Origin: an uncultured Acidobacteriia bacterium
GTDB lineage: Bacteria; Acidobacteriota; Terriglobia; Bryobacterales; Bryobacteraceae
Length of the DNA stretch: 64,000 bases
Direction: 5' to 3'
NCBI GenBank assembly: GCA_903909435.1
Contig: CAIVVT010000122.1
Span: forward strand, 1-64,000
This document shows, in pieces, positions 60,706 to 64,000 of this stretch. The position numbers were made by a program, and so were the translations under genes. The stretch's first letter is position 1; every line of letters begins with the position of its first letter. Under the pieces are notes generated by a model. The model saw only the letters and a program-made list of their open reading frames with translations. It was not told where the DNA came from and searched no databases.

Positions 60706-63675
60706 TTAGAAATCCGTCCTCAACATGAACTCGACGCGCCGGGGAGCGCCCGAGCCCGTTGCACCGTCGTTGACGATGCTCGTGATGCGCCCAAAGCTGG
60801 ACGAAGACGAGTTGCCGGAGGGGTTGGAGAAGATCGGGTGATTGGCCAGATTGTACGCGGTGGCGCGCAAGTTGAATGCGATCTTCTCGGTGATTTGGAA
60901 CTTACGTTGGAGGGTCGTATCAAACTCCAGAGCACCCGGTCCGTTGCCCATGTAGCGTCCCAGGTTGCCCCAGGTATATTTCGCGGGTGTCGAGAAGGCT
61001 GCCGGGTTGAACCAGTTATCGATTGTCTGGTTGGCGGCGTAGAGGCTCTGTCCCAGGACGTAATTGGGGCGCTGGCCGGAGGTGTTGCCGTCGGGCATCA
61101 CAGCCGCTTTGCGCGAAACGGTGATGTTGACTGGCAGTCCAGTGCGGGCGCTGGCGATCCCTGAGACTGCCCATCCGCCGAGCAGGGCGGCGGCTGCGCC
61201 GCTGCGGGCGAAGGACTTGCCCTTGCCGAAGGGCAGATCCCACACGGCGTTGGCGGTGTAGTAGTGCCGCACGTCGATGTTGGTGCTGCTGCGGTCGCAA
61301 GCGCGGCAGGACATGTTCTGGAAGCCTACGGACTCGCCGGCGCCGATGGATGCGTCCGCGATCCCGTGCGAATACATGTAGTTGCTTTGCAGCAGGAAGC
61401 CGTTCTTGAAGCGGCGCTGAATTTGCGCCTGCAATGCGTTGAAGTTGTTGTTGCCCTGGTTGCCCTTCAATCCGAAGGAACTGAACTGCGACAGCGGACG
61501 AAGGCGGGTGACGGGGTCCAGCAGATTGACCGTGTACTTGCTGAACAGGTGGTGCCCTTCCGAGCCCAGGTAGCCGATTTGCGCTACGAAGCCGCTGGGC
61601 AATTCGTGCTGGAGCATGAAGTCGTAGTTGTTGTAGGAGCCGTCCTTGCGGTGGCGGTCAACGGCCTTGGGCGAAAACAGCGCGTTCTTGGGATTCACGA
61701 ACTGATCGAGCGGGAAGCTGAGGGCAGGAGTATCGGAACTGGTCCACGAGTAGCGCGGCACGAAGCTCTCGGCCGGGTCGCTGAAGTCGTCGTTCTGGTT
61801 CTGGCCGTAATAGATGCCAAAGCCGGTGCGAACAGTCGTCCTGCCATGCAGGAACGCAGGCGCCCAGGCGAGGCCCACGCGCGGTCCGAAGTCCGTCGTG
61901 TTGGGAGAGTAGTAGGGAGTGCCGGGCGGGCAATAACCGCCGCAACCGGCGATATCGACGACTGCCGAGTGGTTGTTGATTTCGTGCACCACCGAGTAGA
62001 ACTCGTAGCGCAAGCCGAGGTTCAGGGTTAGGTTTGGAGTCAGCTTCAACTCGTCCTGGGCATAGCCCATATACATGTTGTGGCGACTCTGCGCGATGCC
62101 TTCACCCTTCAGATAGCTGGCGGAGGAGGCTACGTTATTGATGAAATCCTCGTCGCTGGCGTAGTTGATCGATTGGCTGGTGATCGTGTTGCCGGAGTTG
62201 TCGAGCATGACCCGGCGCACATCGACACCGGCCTTGAAAGTGTGGCGTCCGACGATCTTGGTGATGTTGTCGATGAAGGAAAGCGTTGTGCCGACTTCGG
62301 TGTCCAACGTGTTGCCGCTCAAGCCGTCAAAGCTCGCCGGGCCGACATTCACGGGCGCAGTGCCATAAGTCCAGTTGTGGTAATCAACGTGATTCCAGCC
62401 AAACTTGACTTCGTTGATGAGCGTGGGCGAAACCAGCTTCTGGTATTGCACGGCAAGATTCTGCGGAATAACGGGCACGACATTGCGCGTGCCTAGCGCA
62501 TCCTGCGGCGTGTCGGCGTAGGCGTTATCGATGTTGTAGCGCACGTACATCGAGTCCTTGTCCGTGAAGCGGTAATCGAAGCGGATCAGCCCGGAGTCTT
62601 CCCGAATCTGATCATTCTTGACCAGAGTGATTTGATCGGACACAGCGTCCACCGGAACCTGGCCGGCCGGATAAGGACTGACCAGCGGCGCCATCGCGGG
62701 CGACTTGGCGAGAACGCTGGCCCGCAACGCCGCGTTGGGAACGAAGTTGATGAAACTGTGACCCAGGTGCTGGTCCAGCGCTTCGAAGTTCGCGAAGAAG
62801 AAAGCCTTGTTCTTCACCACCGGACCACCAAGGCTGGCGCCGTACTGATTGAGCGTGAACGGCGGGAGAGTGTCTCCATCGAAGGGCGAACGGGCATCCA
62901 GCGCATCGTTGCGCAAGGCGTAGAACGCACTGCCGTGCATACTGTTGGTCCCGGTCTTGGAAACGATGTTCACCTGTGCTCCGGCCGCCGAGCCGCTTTC
63001 AGCGGTGTAAACGCCCGTGGTGACGCGGAACTCCGAGATCGCGTCGATGGCTACCGCCAGGCGCGTATCGGACTTCATTGTCTGTTCCTGCACGCCCGTC
63101 GCATCGATGCCGTCGAGGGTGACGTTGCCGTCATCCAGCGAGTGCCCATTGAAGCGGATACTGCGCTGCGACCCGTCTCCGTAGTTGATGGCGCCGTTGG
63201 CCAGCAACGAGAGTTCAGCCCAGTTCCTGCCGTTGATCGGCAACTCCCGCATCTGATCGGCATCAATCACCGAACTGACCTCGGCGTTGGCGCGGTTCAA
63301 GCCTTCCAGAGAAGCGACCACTTCGACTTTCTCCGAAGCGGAGCCGACGGCCAATTGTGCATCGACGGTTCGAATTTCGGCGAACTGCAAGGTGATGTCG
63401 GTCACCGTCACCTGGTGAAAGCCTTCCTTGCTGATGACCACCTGGTAGTTACCCACCGGCAACGAAGCGAATTCGTAGATGCCCGTCGCACCGCTGATCG
63501 TCTCGCGGTGCAATCCCGTGGTAGGAGAATTCAGTTCCACATGCGAGCCCGTCACGACCGCGTCGGTCGCATCGGTGATAGTGCCACGAATGGTGGCGCG
63601 GTCCTGAGCGTATGACAAGGATGCCAATAACATCGCCGCCAAGAAGAATGAGAAACGTAGAAGCGTTGATTTCAT
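60706..63675 (-). CDS. Oar-like TonB-dependent receptor with CarboxypepD_reg-like domain
   Basis: A 989-residue outer-membrane receptor. Signal peptide about 1-22; an N-terminal carboxypeptidase-regulatory-like domain (about 25-105, 'ATIRGTITDATDAVVTG' and 'GIYEFASLPVGNYQVVISKEG'); a plug with 'ELPINGRNWAEL' (about 135-210); and a 22-strand barrel to the C terminus, ending 'RRVEFMLRTDF' (aromatic last residue). This is the type that Acidobacteriota and Myxococcales use for oligosaccharide or polymer uptake. ATG 63675 is set by the signal peptide and GGGG ribosome-like site. The gene sits alone; a short hairpin occurs in its leader. Confidence 0.92.
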   Translation of the reverse strand: MKSTLLRFSFFLAAMLLASLSYAQDRATIRGTITDATDAVVTGSHVELNSPTTGLHRETISGATGIYEFASLPVGNYQVVISKEGFHQVTVTDITLQFAEIRTVDAQLAVGSASEKVEVVASLEGLNRANAEVSSVIDADQMRELPINGRNWAELSLLANGAINYGDGSQRSIRFNGHSLDDGNVTLDGIDATGVQEQTMKSDTRLAVAIDAISEFRVTTGVYTAESGSAAGAQVNIVSKTGTNSMHGSAFYALRNDALDARSPFDGDTLPPFTLNQYGASLGGPVVKNKAFFFANFEALDQHLGHSFINFVPNAALRASVLAKSPAMAPLVSPYPAGQVPVDAVSDQITLVKNDQIREDSGLIRFDYRFTDKDSMYVRYNIDNAYADTPQDALGTRNVVPVIPQNLAVQYQKLVSPTLINEVKFGWNHVDYHNWTYGTAPVNVGPASFDGLSGNTLDTEVGTTLSFIDNITKIVGRHTFKAGVDVRRVMLDNSGNTITSQSINYASDEDFINNVASSASYLKGEGIAQSRHNMYMGYAQDELKLTPNLTLNLGLRYEFYSVVHEINNHSAVVDIAGCGGYCPPGTPYYSPNTTDFGPRVGLAWAPAFLHGRTTVRTGFGIYYGQNQNDDFSDPAESFVPRYSWTSSDTPALSFPLDQFVNPKNALFSPKAVDRHRKDGSYNNYDFMLQHELPSGFVAQIGYLGSEGHHLFSKYTVNLLDPVTRLRPLSQFSSFGLKGNQGNNNFNALQAQIQRRFKNGFLLQSNYMYSHGIADASIGAGESVGFQNMSCRACDRSSTNIDVRHYYTANAVWDLPFGKGKSFARSGAAAALLGGWAVSGIASARTGLPVNITVSRKAAVMPDGNTSGQRPNYVLGQSLYAANQTIDNWFNPAAFSTPAKYTWGNLGRYMGNGPGALEFDTTLQRKFQITEKIAFNLRATAYNLANHPIFSNPSGNSSSSSFGRITSIVNDGATGSGAPRRVEFMLRTDF

Positions 63676-64000
63676 ATAGACCCCTGAAGAAGATACCTTC
63701 CACCGAATAGCAGACCGCAGGTGTTCGGTTTTACGCCCCTGCGGTTGCCGCAAGTTTCCACGGCTATAGACTCGGCCGCGTTTAGAGCATGCGTTTTGAA
63801 TTTGAGGACGAACCTCTGCGTCCTGACGCCGAGTTGCGGAATTAAGGTCTCCATCGACTAGAGAACCGCCTCGCCGATAGGTTCTGGGGGCACCGATCGG
63901 CGTGCATCAGTGACTGCACGGGACTGAAGCATGCGGTCGATTGACCCCGCAAGCGTCGAACAGAGGATGAAGAGAATAAGCACGTTTTTCAACCGAAGAC
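63676..64000. other. Leader and upstream region of the receptor gene
   Basis: About 325 bases to the window edge. A 7-bp inverted repeat (63715-63721 with 63738-63744, CCGCAGG and its complement) lies 40 bases upstream of the ATG, within the likely 5' untranslated region; it could affect translation. No gene is seen; the promoter should be here. Confidence 0.5.

Noticed and set aside
1-64000. CRISPR array, prophage, transposase, integron or plasmid origin
   Set aside because: No spaced direct repeats, integrase, transposase or phage structural gene was seen anywhere in the window.

Overview
The window looks like a chromosomal segment of an Acidobacteriota bacterium, most likely of the Bryobacterales/Solibacter group. 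The evidence is indirect: high G+C, an Oar-like TonB-dependent receptor with an N-terminal carboxypeptidase-regulatory-like domain, a secreted protein of the 'VWFA-related Acidobacterial domain' type, many Tat or Sec exported carbohydrate-active enzymes, and SYLF, WXXGXW and PAP2 envelope proteins. No phage, transposase, CRISPR array, rRNA or tRNA was found.

Layout. 1-6.6 kb: a glycine-zipper exported protein, a lone TolC-type outer-membrane protein, pyrE-truA, and a secreted GH140-like glycosidase. 6.7-13.3 kb: an exported minus-strand block with a DNase II homologue, a 57-aa membrane protein, a PAP2 phosphatase, an OmpA protein with a long coiled coil, a SYLF lipid-binding protein and a WXXGXW protein. 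13.4-16.1 kb: an NtrC/NtrY-like two-component pair. 16.3-19.7 kb: a 1155-aa protein that I read as a diphosphate-dependent PEP carboxykinase. 20.0-25.6 kb: clpB-lon and a DUF4342 protein. 25.6-32.5 kb: an SDR, a sulfatase, a three-gene sugar-acid operon (TTG-started amidohydrolase, enolase-superfamily dehydratase, SDR), tandem hairpins and a GH39-like glycosidase.

32.7-38.3 kb: a CtpA-like protein that has lost its catalytic Ser and Lys, an FmdB-type zinc ribbon with a His replacing one Cys, a ClpB-D2-like AAA+ ATPase fused to a response-regulator receiver, a Tat-exported UxuA-like protein and a SAM hydroxide adenosyltransferase. 38.3-44.2 kb: a histidine kinase/OmpR regulator pair overlapped by a BaiN/HI0933-type flavoprotein, a GGYPG-repeat protein, a D-threonine-aldolase-type PLP enzyme and the VWFA protein. 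44.7-48.1 kb: a SnoaL-like protein, a probable 6S RNA, ymdB and two bacteriohemerythrins. 48.8-52.4 kb: sucC-sucD-ndk, divergent from trpD. 53.3-55.8 kb: a tetraheme cytochrome, a four-cluster ferredoxin and NrfD without a catalytic subunit. 55.9-63.7 kb: a GH50-like glycosidase, a YVTN beta-propeller, a purple-acid-phosphatase-type enzyme and the Oar-like receptor.

Together the genes suggest a heterotrophic soil or sediment bacterium that takes apart complex and sulfated polysaccharides outside the cell (GH140, GH39, GH50-like, sulfatase, Oar-like receptor), feeds uncommon sugar acids into central metabolism (UxuA, the dehydratase operon, SucCD, putative PPi-PEPCK), and scavenges phosphate and nucleic acid (DNase II, phosphatases). 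The points most worth checking are the inactive S41 protease, the AAA+-receiver fusion, the bacterial DNase II, the putative PPi-PEPCK, the 6S RNA and the NrfBCD-like module.
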